Shown: in pieces, positions 1 through 14,009 of the stretch
Layout of the letters: every line of letters begins with the position of its first letter
Position numbering within the stretch: position 1 is the first letter of the stretch
NCBI RefSeq assembly: GCF_040712315.1
Contig: NC_134018.1
Span: 1 to 64,000, forward strand
Reading direction: 5' to 3'
From: Castanea sativa
Lineage: Eukaryota; Streptophyta; Magnoliopsida; Fagales; Fagaceae
DNA: 64,000 bases
Program-made: the position numbers and the translations under genes
Notes under the pieces: model-generated
Database searches by the model: none
Told to the model about the DNA's origin: nothing
Seen by the model: the letters and a program-made list of their open reading frames with translations, nothing else

Positions 1-801
1 GCCCTGAGCCTAAGGCCCTGAGCCCTGGCAAACCCACAGGCACCAAGCCCCTGAGCCCCAGCCCTGAGCCTAGAGCCACTGAGCCTAGGCACAAACCCCT
101 GAAGCCCTGGGCAGCCCTGAGGCTCCTAGGCCTAGGCCTGAGGCCTGGAGGCCTGAGCCCTGACACTGCAGGCCTGAGGCCCTGAGGCCTGAGCCTAGAG
201 CACTGAGCCTAGGCCTAAGGCCACTAGGCCCCTGAGCCTGAGCCTGAGCCCTGAGCCTGAGCCCTAGGCGCTGAAGGCCTCGGCACACTAGGCCCTGAAG
301 CCTGGGCCTGAGGCCTAGGCCTGAGCCCTGAGCCACAGGCCACTGACCTGAGCCCTGAGCCACTAGGCCACTAGGCCTGAGCAGGCCTAGGCCTAGGCCT
401 GAGCCTGAGGCCTGAGCCCTGCAGCCCTGAGCCTGGCCTAGGCCACAGGGCCTGAGCCTAGAGCCTGAGGCCTAGGCCTAGGCCCTGAGCCTAGGCCTGA
501 GCCTAGGCCTGAGGCCTAGGCCTAGGCCACAGGCCATGAAGCCCTGAAGCCCTGAGGCCACTGAGGCCCTGGGCCACCAGGCCTAGGCCCTGAGCCACTG
601 AGCCTGAGGCCTAGGCCTAGGCCCTGAGCCTGAGCCCTGAGCCTGAGCCCTGAAGCCTGAGCCACCAGGCACAAGCCTGAAGGCCTGAGCCACTGAGCCT
701 GCAGAGCCTAGGCCTGGGCCCAGGCCACAGGCCCTGAGCCCTGAGCCCTAGAAGCCTGAGCCTGAGCCTGAGCCTGAGCCCACAAGCCCTGAGCCCTGAA
801 G

Positions 802-808
802 CCCTAAA
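802..808 (+). repeat. Isolated canonical CCCTAAA unit inside the variant array
   Basis: A single exact CCCTAAA sits among CCCTGAA and CCCTAGG units near the outer end. It shows that the canonical unit and the variants are interchangeable in one register. Near-canonical forms (CCTAAGG, CCTAACC) also appear in the first few kilobases. Confidence 0.7.
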
Positions 809-3800
809 CCCTGAAGCCCTAGGCCCTGAAGAGCCTAGGCCACTGAAGCCCTGAGCCTAACCACAGAGCCTGAGGCCCTAGGCCACAGGCCTGAGGCCTG
901 AGGCCTAGGCTGCACAGGCCTAGGCCTGAGCCCTGAGGCCACTGTAGCCTAGGCCTGAGGCCTAGGCCCTAGGCCTAGGCCTAGGCCCTGAGCCTGAGCC
1001 TGAGCCACAAGGCCTGAGCCTAGGTAGGCCACTGGCCTAGGCCCTGGGCCCTGAGCCTGAGCCCTGAGCCCCCAGGCCTAGGCCACAAACCACCGTGAGC
1101 CTGAGCCACTGAGCCTGGGCCACAGGCCTGAGGCCTGAGGCCCTGGAAGCCCTGAGGCCCTGAGCCTAGGGCCACAGCCCTGAGCCTAGGCCACCCCGAG
1201 CCTGAGCCACAGACACTGAGCCTAGGCCCTGGCCTGAGCCTGGGCCCTGGTACACAGCCTGAGCCCTGAAGCCTAGGCCTGAGCCACCAGCCCTGGAAGC
1301 CTAGGCCACTGAGCCTAGGCCACAAGAGCCACTGAGCCCTCGAGCCTGAAGCCTAGGCCACAAGCCACCGCTGAAGCCTAGGCCTGGGCCTAGAGCCCTA
1401 GGCCTGAGGCCTGAGCCTGAGCCTCAGGCCACCTGAGCCACAGGCCTGGGCCCTGGGCCTGGGCCTGGGCCACTGAGGCACTGGGCCCTGGAAGCCCTGA
1501 GCCCTGGGCCTGGAGGCCACCAGGCCTAGGCCCTGAGCCCTGGGCCACCAGGCCTGAGCCTAGGCCTAGGCCTGACACAGGCCACGAGCCCTGAGCCTGA
1601 GGCCCTGAGCCTAGAGCCACTGAGCCCTGAAGCCCTGAGCCTAAGGCCTGAGGCCTAGGCCTGGGCACGGGCCACCAAGCCTAGTACCTGAAGCGCTAGG
1701 CCTGAGCCCTGAGCCCTGGGCCTCGGCCACAGGCCTAGGCCCTAGGCCTGAGCCTAGGCCACAGGCCACTGAGCCTAGGCCTGAGCCCAGGCCTGAAGCC
1801 CTGAGCCTAGGCAAAGGCCTGAGCCCTGAAGCCTAGGCCTGAGCCTAGGCCTGAGCCCTGAGCCTGAGCCCTGAGGCCTGAGCCTGAGCCCTGAGCCTGG
1901 GCCTGAGCCCTGAGGCCTAGGCCTGGCCTGGCCACACAAAGGCCCTGAAGCCCTAGAGCCTAGGCCCTGAGGCCACAGGCCTGGGCCCTGAGGCCACAGG
2001 CCACAAGGCCTAGGCCTGAGCCTCATGAGCCCTGAGCCTAGGCCTTTAGGCCTATGAGCCCACTGAGGCCTGAGCCTGAGCCTGAGCCCTGAGGCCACAG
2101 GCCTAGGCCACCAGAGCCACTGGAAGCCTGAGCCCTGAGAGCCTGAGGCCTGAGGCCACTGGCCTAGGCCTAGGCCTAGGCCTGAGCCTAGGCCTGGGCC
2201 TGAGCCTGAGCCCTGAGCCTGAGCCTGAGCCTGAAGCCTGAGCCCTGAGCCTAGGCCACTGAGCCTGAAGCCTAGGCCACTGAGCCTGAGCCACTGAGCC
2301 TGAAGCCCTGGGCCTGAGCCCTGGGCCTGGGCCTAGGCCCTGGGCCACTGAGGCCCTAGGCCCTGGAGCCTAGGCCACTGAGCCACTAGGCACCTGAGCC
2401 TGGGCCCTGGGCACACCAGGCCTAGGCCTAGGCCTGAGCCCTGGGCCCTGGGCCTGGAAGCCCTGGGCCCTGAAGCCTGGGCCCTGAAGCCTAGGCCACA
2501 GGCCTGGGCCTGGGCCATGGGCCCTGGGCCACCAGGCCTGGGCCTAGGCCTGAGCCTAGGCCTGAGCCCTGAGCCTGGGCCCGCAGGCTGGGCCCTGGGC
2601 CTGAGGCCCTGAGCCCTGAGGCCCTGGGCCTAGGGCCCTGGGCTTGGGCCACCAGGCCCTGGGCCACACCAGGCCTGGGCCTGGGCCCTGGGCCCTGGGC
2701 CTGGGCCTGGGCCTGCACAGGCCCTGAGCCCTGGGCCCATGGGCCCACTAGAGCCACTGAGCCTGGGCCTAGGCCTGGGCCTGAGGCCTGAGCCTGAGCC
2801 CTGAAGCCCTGGGCCCAGGCCCTGAGCCCTGGGCCACAGGCTGGGCTGCAGGCCCTGAGCCCTGGCCTGAGCCCTGCAGGCCACTGAAGCCCTGAGGCCT
2901 GAGAGGCCTGAGCCTGGGCCCTGGGCCCTGAGCCCTGAGCCCTGAGCCCTGAGCCCTGGGCCTAGGCCTGGGCCCTGGGCCTGAGCCCAGGGCCCTGGGC
3001 CTGGGCCCTGAGCTGGGCCTGAGCCTGAGCCCAGGCCTAGGCCTGAGAAGCACTGAGCCCTGGGCAGCCTGAAGCCCTGAGGCCTGGGCCTGGGCCACTG
3101 AGGCCCTGGAGCCCTGAGCCTAGAGCCTGAGCCCTGAGGCCCTGAGCCCTGAGCCCTGAGCCACCAGGCCTGGGCCTGAGCCTGGGCTACAGCCCTGAGC
3201 CCTGGGCCCTGCAGCCTAGGCCTGAGAGCCTGAGCCCTGAGCCTGGGCCCTAGGCCTAGGCCTGGGAGCCTGAGCCACTGAGCCCTGGGCCTAGGCCACC
3301 AGGCCTGAGCCTACTGGGGGCCTGAGGCCTGAGCCTGAGGCCTAGGCCTAGGCCCTGAAGCCCTGGTGCCTAGGCACCTAGGCCACCAAGGCCCTGAGCC
3401 CTGAGCCCTGAGCCACTGAGGCCTGGGGCCCTGAGCCTGAGCCACTGAGGCCTAGGCACTGAGCCCTGGGCCTAGGCCTGAGCCTAAGGCCTGAGCCTGA
3501 GCCTAGGCCTGGGCCACTGAGCCTAGGCCTGGGCCCTGGGCCTGAGCCTAGGCCTAGGCCCTGGCCCTGAGCCTGGGCCTGGGCCACTGGGCCTAGGCCT
3601 GGGCCCTGGGCCCTAGGCCTAGGCCTAGGCACTAGGCCTAGGCCTAGGCCTGGAGGCCCTGGGCCCTGGGCCAGGCCTAGGCCCTGGGCCCTGGGCCCTG
3701 GGCCTAGGCCTGAGCCTGAGCCTGGGCCTAGGCCCTGGGCCTGGGCCACTGAGCCTGGGCCTAGGCCTAGGCCCTGAGCCCTGAGCCCTGGGCCTGAGCC

Positions 3801-6800
3801 CTGGGCCACAGGCCCTGGGCCACTGGGCCCTGGGCCCTGGGCCTGGGCCACAGGCCCTGAGCCCTGAGCCCTGAGCCTGGGCCCTGGGCCTGGGCCTGAG
3901 CCCTGGGCCTGGGCCTGAGGCCCTGAGCCTGAGCCCTGGGCCACAGGCCCTGAGCCCTGAGCCCTGAGCCTGAGCCCTGAGCCCTAGGCCTGAGCCCTGA
4001 GCCCTGAGCCCTGAGCCCTGAGCCCTGGGCCTAAGAGCCACAGGCCCTGGGCCCTAGGCCTGGGCCCTGGGCCTGAGCCCTGAGCCCTGGGCCCTGAGCC
4101 TGGGCCTGGGCCCTGAGCCTGAGCCTGGGCCACTGAGCCTGGGCCTGAGCCCTGAGCCTAGGCCACTGAGGCCTAGGCCACAGGCCTAGGCCCTGGGCCT
4201 GAGCCCTGAGCCTAGGCCCTGAGCCTGAGCCCTGAGCCCTGAGCCTGAGCCCTGGGCCACCTGGGCCTGAGCCCTAGGCCCTGAGCCACAGGCCTGGGCC
4301 CTGAGCCCTGAGCCCTGGGCCTAGGCCTAGGCCCTAGGCCCTGGGCCTAGGCCTGGGCCTGAGCCCTGGGCCTGAGCCTAGGCCTAGGCCTAGGCCTGAG
4401 CCCCTGAGCCCTGGGCCTGGAAGCCCTAGGCCTAGGCCACTGAGCCCTGAGCCCTGAGCCCTGGGCCCTAGGCCACAGGCCTGAGCCTAGGCCACTGAGC
4501 CCTGAGCCTGGGCCTGAGGCCTAGGCCTGGGCCACAGGCCTGGGCCCTGGGCCTGGGCCCTAGGCCTAGGCCTAGGCCCTGGGCCTGGGCCCTGGGCCCT
4601 GAGGCCCTGAGCCTGGGCCTGAGGCCCTGGGCCCTGGGCCTAGGCCTGAGCCACTGGCCTGGGCCCCTAGGCCTGGGCCACAGAGCCCTGGGCCTGAGCC
4701 TAGGCCTAGGCCACCAGGCCTAGGCCCTGGGCCACTGAGCCCTGGGCCTGGGCCCTGAGCCTGAGCCCTGGGCCCAGGCTGGGCCTGGCCTAGCCCTGGG
4801 CCTGAGGCCTGGGCCTGGGCCTAGGCCTGGGCCCTGAGCCCTGAGCCTAGGCCCTGGGCCTGAGCCCTAGGCCACTGAGCCCTGAGCCTGGGCCACAGGC
4901 CTGAGCCCTGGGCCTGGGCCTAGGCCCTGGGCCTGGGCCCTGAGCCTAGGCCACAGGCCTGGGCCTGGGCCCTGAGCCCTGAGGCCTGAGGCCTAGGCCT
5001 GAGCCCTGAGCCTGAGCCCTGGGCCCTGGGCCCTGAGCCCTGGGCCACCAGGCCCTGAGCCCTGAGCCTGGGCCTGAGCCCTGAGCCCTGAGCCCTGGGC
5101 CCTGAGCCCTGAGCCCTGAGCCCTGGGCCTGAGCCAGGCCCTGAAGGCCTGACACAGAGCCTGGGCCTGAGCCCTGGGCCCTGGGCCCTGAGCCCTGAGC
5201 CCTGAGCCTGGGCCTAGGCCTGAGCCCAAGCCCTGAGCCCTGAGCCCTGAGCCCTGAGGCCTGAGCCTGGGCCTGCAGGCCCTGGGCCTGGGCCCTGGGC
5301 CCTGGGCCCTGAGCCCTGGGCCTGAGCCACTGGGCCCTGAGCCCTGAGCCCTGGGCCCTGAGCCACTGAGCCTAGGCCCTGAGCCCTGAGCCCTGGGCCA
5401 CAGGCCCTGAGCCCTGAAGCCTGAGCCTGGGCCCTGGGCCTGAGCCTGAGCCACCAGGCCTGGGCCCTGAGCCCTGGGCCCTGGGCCCTGAGCCTGAGCC
5501 TAGGCCCTGAGCCCTGGGCCCTGGGCCACTGGGCCTGGGCCTGGGCCCTAGGCCCTGGGCCTGAGCCTGGGCCTAGGCCCTGGGCCCTGGGCCCTGGGCC
5601 TGGGCCCTGGGCCTAGGCCACAGGGCCTGGGCCTGGGCCCTGGGCCCTGGGCCCTGGGCAGGCCTGGGCCCTGAGCCCTGGGCCCTGAGCCTGGGCCCTG
5701 AGCCCTGGGCCTAGGCCTGGGCCCTGAGCCCTGGGCACAGCCCTGGGCCTGAGCCCTAGGCCACAGGCCCTGGGCCACCAGGCCCTGGGCCCTGAGCCCT
5801 GGGCCACTGGGCCTGGGCCCTGGGCCCTGAGCCCTGGGCCACTGGGCCCTGGGCCTGGGCCCTGGGCCTGGGCCTGAGCCCTGGGCCTGAGCCTGGGCCT
5901 GGGCCCTGGGCCCTGGGCCTGGGCCTAGGCCTGGGCCACAGGCCTGGGCCCTGGGCCCTGGGCCCTGGGCCTGGGCCACTGAGCCCTGGGCCCTGGGCCT
6001 GAGGCCTGAGCCCTGGGCCCTGAGCCACTGGCCTAGGCCCTGAGCCCTGGGCCTAGGCCCTGGGCCCTGAGCCTGGGCCCTGAGCCCTGGGCCTGAGCCT
6101 GAGCCCTGGGCCACAGGCCACAGGCCTGAGCCCTGGGCCTGGGCCCTGGGCCTGAGCCCTGGGCCACAGGCCTGAGCCCTGAGCCCTGGGCCCTGAGCCC
6201 TGGGCCTGGGCCACTGAGCCCTGGGCCACAGGCCTGAGCCCTGAGCCCTGGGCCTGAGCCCTGAGCCACTGAGCCTGGGCCTGAGCCCTGGGCCACTGGG
6301 CCTGGGCCCTGAGCCTGGGCCCTGGGCCACAGGCCTGAGCCCTGAGCCCTGAGCCCTGAGCCCTGAGCCCTGGGCCCTGAGCCCTGGGCCACTGAGCCCT
6401 GAGCCCTGGGCCTAGGCCCTGGGCCTGGGCCCTGGGCCACAGGCCCTGAGCCCTGGGCCCTAGGCCTGGGCCTGGCCACTGGCCACCAGGGCCTGGGCCT
6501 GAGGCCCTGGGCCCTGAGCCCTGGGCCTGAGCCACTGGGCCTGAGCCTGGGCCACAGGCCTGGGCCACCAGGCCTGGGCCTGGGCCTGGGCCTGGGCCCT
6601 GGGCCTGGGCCACAGGCCCTGAGCCCTGGGCCTGAGCCCTGGGCCTGGGCCTGAGCCCTGAGCCCTGAGCCCTGGGCCCTGAGGCCTAGGCCCTAGGCCT
6701 GGGCCCTGGGCCACAGGCCCTGAGCCCTGAGCCTGGGCCTGGGCCTGAGCCCTGGGCCTGAGGCCTGAGCCCTGAGCCCTGAGCCCTGAGCCCTGAGCCC

Positions 6801-9800
6801 TGGGCCTGGGCCTGGGCCTGAGCCCTGAGCCCTGAGCCCTGGGCCCTGAGCCCTGAGCCTGAGCCCTGAGCCTGAGCCCTGGGCCTGAGCCCTGGGCCCT
6901 GAGCCACCAGGCCCTGGGCCCTGGGCCCTGAGCCTGAGCCTAGGCCTGAGCCCTGAGCCCTGAGCCCTGAGCCCTGGGCCTGGGCCTGAGCCCTGGGCCT
7001 AGGCCCTGGGCCTGGGCCCTGGGCCCTGAGGCCTAGGCCCTGAGCCCTGAGCCCTGGGCCACAGGCCCTGAGCCCTGAGCCCTGAGCCCTGAGCCCTGAG
7101 CCCTGGGCCACTGAGCCCTGAGCCACTGAAGGCCTAGGCCCTGAGCCCTGAGGCCTGGGCCCTGAGCCCTGGGCCACAGGCCCTGAGCCCTGAGCCTGGG
7201 CCTGAGCCCTGAGCCCTGAGCCTGAGCCCTGAGCCTAGGCCACAGGCCTGGGCCTGAGGCCTGAGCCCTGGAGGCCTGGGCCTGAGCCACAGGCCTGAGC
7301 CCTGGGCCCTGAGCCCTAGGCCCTGGGCCTGAGCCCTGGGCCTGAGCCCTGAGCCCTGGGCCTGGGCCTGGGCCACAGGCCCTGAGCCTGGGCCTGAGGC
7401 CTGAGGCCTGAGCCCTGAGGCCTAGGCCACCAGGCCTGAGCCCTGAGCCCTGGGCCCTGAGCCCTGGGCCTGGGCCACAGGCCTGAGCCCTGGGCCCTGG
7501 GCCTGAGGCCTGAGCCTGGGCCCTGAGCCACAGGCCTGGGCCTGGGCCTGAGCCCTGGGCCTAGGCCACTGGGCCTGGGCCCTGAGCCACAGGCCTGGGC
7601 CCTGAGCCCTGAGCCCTGGGCCTGGGCCCTGAGCCACTGAGCCTGAGCCCTGGGCCTAGGCCCTGGGCCACAGGCCTAGGCCACAGGCCTGGGCCCTGAG
7701 CCTGAGGCCTGAGCCCTGAGCCCTGAGGCCTGGGCCTGAGCCTGGGCCTGGGCCTGGGCCCTGGGCCTGGGCCCTGGGCCCTGAGCCCTGGGCCTGGGCC
7801 CTGGGCCTGAGCCCTGAGCCTGGGCCCTGGGCCTGGGCCCTGGGCCACAGGCCCTGGGCCTAGCGCACAGGCCGCAGGCCCTGGGCCTGAAGCCCTGGGG
7901 CCACCAGGCCCTGGGCCTGGGCCCTGGGCCCTGGGCCTAGGCCCTGGCCCAGGCCCTGGGCCCTGGGCCCTGGGCCTGGGCCTGAGCCCTGAGCCTGGGC
8001 CCTGGGCCTGGGCCCTGAGCCCTGAGCCCTGGGCCACAGGCCCTGGGCCCTGAGCCCTGGGCCTAGGCCTAGGCCTGAGCCCTGAGGCCACAGGCCTGAG
8101 CCCTGGGCCTGAGCCCTGGGCCACTGAGCCTGGGCCCTGAGCCCTGAGCCCTGAGCCACAGGCCTGAGGCCCTGAGCCCTGAGCCCTGAGCCACCAGGCC
8201 TGAGCCTGAGCCCTGAGCCCTGGGCCTAGGCCCTGAGCCCTGGGCCACAGGCCCTGAGCCCTGAGCCACTGGCCACCAGGCCTGAGCCTGAGCCCTGAGC
8301 CCTGGGCCACTGAGCCCTGGGCCTGAGCCTGAGCCCTGAGCCCTGGGCCCTGAGCCCTGGGCCTAGGCCCTGAGCCCTGGGCCTGAGCCCTGGGCCCTGG
8401 GCCACAGGCCCTGAGCCCTGAGCCCTGAGCCCTGAGCCACCAGGCCTGGGCCCTAGGCCCTGAGCCCTGAGCCCTGGGCCTGGGCCAGGCCCTGGGCCCT
8501 GGGCCTAGGCCACAGGCCTGAGCCCTGGGCCACTGAGCCCTGAGCCCTGGGCCCTGAGCCCTGGGCCACTGAGCCCTGGGCCTGGGCCCTGAGGCCCTGG
8601 GCCTAGGCCACAGGCCTGAGGCCCTGGGCCCTGGGCCCTGGGCCTGGGCCTGGGCCTAGGCCTAGGCCCTGGGCCTAGGCCCTGAGCCCTGGGCCACTGG
8701 GCCTGGCCCTGGGCCTGGGCCACAGGCCTGGGCCCTGGGCCTGAGGCCTGGGCCACAGGCCCTGGGCCACCAGGGCCTGAGCCCTGAGCCTAGGCCACAG
8801 GCCACTGAGGCCTAGGCCCTGGGCCCTGGGCCCTGAGCCACCAGGCCTGGGCCCTGAGCCCTGAGCCCTGAGCCCTGGGCCTGGGCCCTGAGCCTGAGCC
8901 CTGGGCCTGAGCCCTGAGCCCTGGGCCCTGGGCCTGAGCCCTGGGCCTGAGGCCCTGGGCCTGAGCCCTGAGCCCTGAGCCTGGGCCACAGGCCCTGGGC
9001 CCTGGGCCCTGGGCCCTGGGCCACAGGCCTGGGCCTAGGCCCTAGGCCCTGGGCCCTGGGCCCTGAGCCTGGGCCTAGGCCCTGGGCCCTGGGCCTGGGC
9101 CTGAGGCCCTGGGCCACTGAGGCCTGGGCCACCAGGCCCTGAGCCCTGACCTGGCCTGAGCCTGGGCCCTGAGCCCTGGGCCTGGGCTGAGCCCTGAGCC
9201 CTGAGCCCTGGGCCTGAGCCCTAGGCCACAGGCCTGGGCCCTGGGCCTAGGCCCTGAGCCCTGAGCCCTGGGCCCTGAGCCCTGAGCCCTGAGCCCTGGG
9301 CCACAGGCCCTGAGCCTGGGCCCTAGGCCCTGGGCCCTGAGCCTGAGCCCTGGGCCTGGGCCACAGGCCCTGAGCCCTGAGCCTGGGCCTGAGCCCTGGG
9401 CCACAGGCCCTGGGCCTGGAGGCCTGAGCCCTGGGCCTAGGCCCTGGGCCCTGGGCCACTGAGCCCTGGGCCTGAGCCCTGGGCCTGAGCCTGAGCCCTG
9501 AGCCCTGAGCCCTGAGCCCTGAGGCCCTGAGCCCTAGGCCTGAGCCCTGAGCCCTGAGCCCTGAGCCTGAGGCCCTGGGCCAGGCCACAGGCCTGAGCCC
9601 TGGGCCCTAGAGCCCTGAGGCCTGAGGCCCTGAGCCCTGAGCCCTGAGCCACAGGCCTGAGCCTAGGCCCTGGGCCTAGGCCACTGAGCCTGGGCCACTG
9701 AGCCCTGAGCCCTGAGCCACAGGCCTGAGCCCTGGGCCCTGAGGCCACAGGCCCTGGGCCCTGAGCCCTGGGCCTGGGCCCTGAGCCCTGGGCCTAGGCC

Positions 9801-12800
9801 TGGGCCCTGAGGCCACACAGGCCACAGGCCTAGGCCTAGGCCTAGGCCACAGGCCACTGGGCCTAAGGCCTAGGCCACAGAGCCTAGGCCTGAGGCCCTG
9901 AGCCCTGGGCCACTGAGCCTAGGCCACTGAGCCCTGGGCCTGAGCCCTGGGCCACAGGCCCTGAGCCCTGCAGGCCTAGGCCCTGAGCCCTGAGCCTGGG
10001 CCTAGGCCCTGAGCCAGGCTGAGCCCTGAGGCCTAGGCCCTGAGCCTGAGCCTAGGCCACAGGCCTAGGCCTAGGCCTAGGCCCTAGGCCCTGGGCCTGA
10101 GGCCTGGCACAGGCCTGGGCCACAGGCCAAGCCTGGGCCACAGGCCTGGGCCTGGGCCCTGGGCCCTGGGCCCTGGGCCCTGGGCCACTGAGCCTGAGGC
10201 CACCAGGCCTGGGCCTGAGCCCTGAGCCCTGGGCCTAGGCCTGGGCCACTGAGGCCCTGAGCCCTGGGCCCTGAGCCTGAGCCCTGGGCCTAGGCCACAG
10301 GCCTGGGCCACTGAGCCTGGGCCCTGAGCCCTGAGGCCACTGAGGCCTAGGCCTGAGCCCTGAGCCCTGGGCCTGGGCCCTGGGCCTGAGCCTGAGCCCT
10401 GAGCCTAGGCCTGAGCCTGAGCCTGAGCCCTGGGCCCTGGGCCCTGGGCCTGGGCCTAGGCCCTGAGCCCTGAGCCCTGAGCCCTGAGCCCTGAGCCACT
10501 GAGAGCCTGAGCCCTGAGCCCTGAGCCTAGGAGCCACTGAGGCCTAGGCCTGAGCCCTGAGCCCACAGGCCTAGGCCACTGAGCCCTGAGCCCTGGGCCT
10601 GAGCCCTGGGCCACAGGCCTGAGCCCTGAGCCCTGAGCCCTGAGGCCTGAGCCCTGAGCCCTGAGCCCTGAGGCCCTGGGCCACCAGGCCTGGGCCACTG
10701 GGCCTGAGCCACAGGCCTGAGCCCTGAGCCCTGAGCCCTGAGCCCTGAGCCCTGAGCCACAGGCCTGAGCCCTGAGCCTAGGCCTGGGCCCTGGGCCCTG
10801 GGCCACTGAGCCCTGAGCCCTGGGCCCTGAGGCCCTGAGCCCTGAGCCCTGGGCCTAGGCCCTGGGCCACAGGCCTGAGCCTGCAGGCCTGGGCCTGGGC
10901 CCTGAGCCCTGAGCCTGGCCAGGCCACAGGCCTGAGCCCTGAGCCTGGGCCTAGGCCACAGGCCCTGAGGCCCTGGCCACCAGGCCTGGGCCTGGGCCTG
11001 GGCCCTGAGCCTAGGCCCTGGGCCTAGGCCCTGGGCCCTGGGCCTGGGCCACTGAGCCCTGGGCCCTGGGCCTGGGCCTGGGCCCTGGGCCCTGGGCCTA
11101 GGGCCTGGGCCTGGGCCACAGGCCCTGGGCCCTGGGCCACCAGGCCTGAGCCTGGGCCTGGGCCCTGGGCCTGGGCCCTGGGCCTAGGCCTGGGCCTGGG
11201 CCTGGGCCACAGGCCTGGGCCACTGGGCCCTGAGCCCTGGGCCCTGAGCCACTGAGCCCTGGGCCACTGAGCCCTGGGCCCTGGGCCTGAGCCCTGGGCC
11301 TGGGCCACCAGGCCTGAGCCTGAGCCCTGAGCCCTGAGGCCTGAGCCCTGGGCCACTGAGCCTGAGCCCTGGGCCCTGAGCCCTGGGCCTGGGCCTGGGC
11401 CCTAGGCCTGAGCCCTGGGCCACAGGCCCTGGGCCTGGGCCCTGGGCCCTGGGCCCTGGGCCCTGGGCCACTGAGCCCTGAGCCTGGGCCACAGGCCCTG
11501 GGCCCTGAGCCCTGAGCCCTGAGCCCTGAGCCCTAGGCCTGGGCCACTGGGCCTGGGCCCTGAGCCACTGAGGCCTGAGCCACAGGCCACAGGCCCTGAG
11601 CCCTGGGCCCTGGAGGCCCTGGGCCTGGGCCTGAGCCCTGAGGCCTGGCCACAGCCTGAGCCCTGAGCCCTGGGCCACAGGCCTGAGCCCTGAGCCCTGA
11701 GCCCTGAGCCCTGGGCCTGAGCCCTGAGCCCTGGGCCCTGAGCCCTGAGCCCTGAGCCCTGAGCCTGGGCCTGAGCCCTGGGCCACTGAGCCCTGAGCCT
11801 GAGCCTGAGCCCTGAGCCCTGAGCCCTGAGCCCTGGGCCTGAGCCCTGAGCCTAGGCCTGAGCCCTGAGCCTGAGCCCTGGGCCACAGGCCTGAGCCCTG
11901 AGCCCTGGGCCTGAGGCCTAGGCCTAGGCCCTGAGCCCTGGGCCCTGAGCCACTGAGCCCTGAGCCCTGAGCCCTGAGCCTAGGCCTGGGCCTGAGCCCT
12001 GGGCCCTGAGCCCTGGGCCTGAGCCACTGAGCCCTAGGCCACAGGGCCCTGGGCCTGGGCCTAGGCCCTGGGCCTAGGCCCTGGGCCCTGGGCCTAGGCC
12101 CTGGGCCTGAGCCCTGAGCCCTGAGGCCCTGGGCCTGCAGGCCCTGGGCCCTGGGCCCTGAGCCCTGGGCCTAGAGCCCTGGGCCTGGGCCACTGGGCCC
12201 TGGGCCTGGGCCTGGGCCTGGGCCTGGGCCACAGGCCTGGGCCCTGGGCCTGGGCCCTGGGCCTGGGCCTGGGCCACAGGCCTGGGCCCTGAGCCCTGGG
12301 CCTGGGCCCTGGGCCTGGGCCCTGAGGCCTGGGCCTGGGCCCTGAGGCCTGGGCCCTGGGCCCTGGGCCTGAGCCACTGAGCCCTGGGCCACAGGCCTGG
12401 GCCACTGAGCCTAGGCCCTGGGCCTGAGCCCTGGGCCTGAGGCCTGAGCCCTGAGCCCTGGGCCCTGGGCCCTGAGCCCTGGGCCCTGGGCCTGAGCCCT
12501 GGGCCACAGGCCTGGGCCCTGGGCCTGAGCCCTGGGCCTGGGCCTGAGCCCTGGGCCCTGAGCCCTGGGCCTGGGCCTGAGCCCTGAGCCCTGGGCCACC
12601 AGGCCTGGGCCCTGGGCCTGAGCCTGGGCCTGAGCCCTGAGCCCTGGGCCACAGGCCTGAGCCTGAGCCCTGGGCCCTGAGCCCTGAGCCCTGGGCCTGG
12701 GCCCTGAGCCCTGGGCCACAGGCCTGAGCCCTGAGCCCTGGGCCACAGAGCCCTGAGGCCTGGGCCCTGAGCCCTGAGCCGCCTGGGCCCTGAGCCCTGA

Positions 12801-14009
12801 GCCTGGGCCCTGGGCCTGAGCCACTGAGCCCTGAGCCCTGAGCCCTGAGCCCTGGGCCCTGAGCCTGGGCCACTGAGCCCTGAGCCTGAGCCCTGAGCCA
12901 CTGGGCCACAGGGCCCTGGGCCCTGAGCCCTGAGCCCTGAGCCTGAGGCCTGAGCCCTGAGCCCTGAGCCCTGAGCCACTGAGCCCTGAGCCCTGAGCCT
13001 GGGCCCTGAGCCTGAGCCCTGGGCCTGGGCCTGAGCCCTGAGCCCTGAGCCCTGAGCCACAGAGCCCTGAGCCCTGGGCCTAGGCCCTGGGCCCTGGGCC
13101 CTGAGCCACTGAGGCCACTGAGGCCCTGGGCCCTGAGCCACAGGCCTGAGCCCTGAGCCCTGAGCCCTGAGCCCTGGGCCCTGAGCCCTGAGCCCTAGGC
13201 CACTGAGCCACTGGGCCTAGGCCTGAGCCCTGAGCCCTGGGCCTAGGCCTAGGCCCTGAGCCCTGGGCCCTGAGGCCTGAGCCTGGGCCACAGGCCTAGG
13301 CCCTGGGCCACAGGCCTGGGCCACTGAGCCCTGGGCCCTGGGCCACAGGCCCTGGGCCTGGGCCTGGGCCCTGGGCCCTGGGCCTGGGCCTGGGCCTGGG
13401 CCCTGGGCCACAGGCCCTGGGCCCTGGGCCACAGGCCCTGGGCCTGAGCCCTGGGCCCTGAGCCCTGAGCCTAGGCCCTGAGCCTGAGCCCTGGGCCTGG
13501 GCCTGAGCCTGGGCCCTGGGCCTGAGGCCCTGAGCCCTGAGCCCTGGGCCTGGGCCCTAGAGCCTGGGCCACTGAGCCCTGAGGCCTGAGCCTGGGCCCT
13601 GGCCTAGGCCACAGGCCTGAGCCTGGGCCACTGAGGCCTGGGCCTGGGCCCTGAGCCCTGGGCCCTGAGCCCTGGGCCTAGGCCCTAGAGCCTGAGGCCC
13701 TGAGCCCTGGGCCTGGGCCTGAGCCCTGAGCCCTGGGCCTGGGCCTGAGCCCTGAGGCCTGAGCCCTGAGGCCCTGGGCCCTGGGCCCTGAGCCCTGAGC
13801 CCTGGGCCTGAGCCCTGGGCCCTGAGCCTAGGCCTGAGCCCTGGGCCTAGGCCACAGGCCTGAGCCCTGGGCCCTGAGCCCTGAGGCCTGAGCCCTGAGC
13901 CCTGAGCCCTGAGCCCTGAGCCCTGGGCCACAGGCCCTGGGCCCTGGGCCTGAGCCTGAGCCCTGAGCCCTGAGCCCTGAGCCCTGGGCCTGAGCCCTGG
14001 GCCACTGAG

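Noticed and set aside
12074..13141. Long - strand open frames that look like collagen, silk or antifreeze repeats (also around 14,743-15,876 and 25,318-26,640)
   Set aside because: They are 7-bp repeat units read in threes, begin at GTG in repeat units rather than ATG, occur in several frames at once, and carry no non-repeat sequence.
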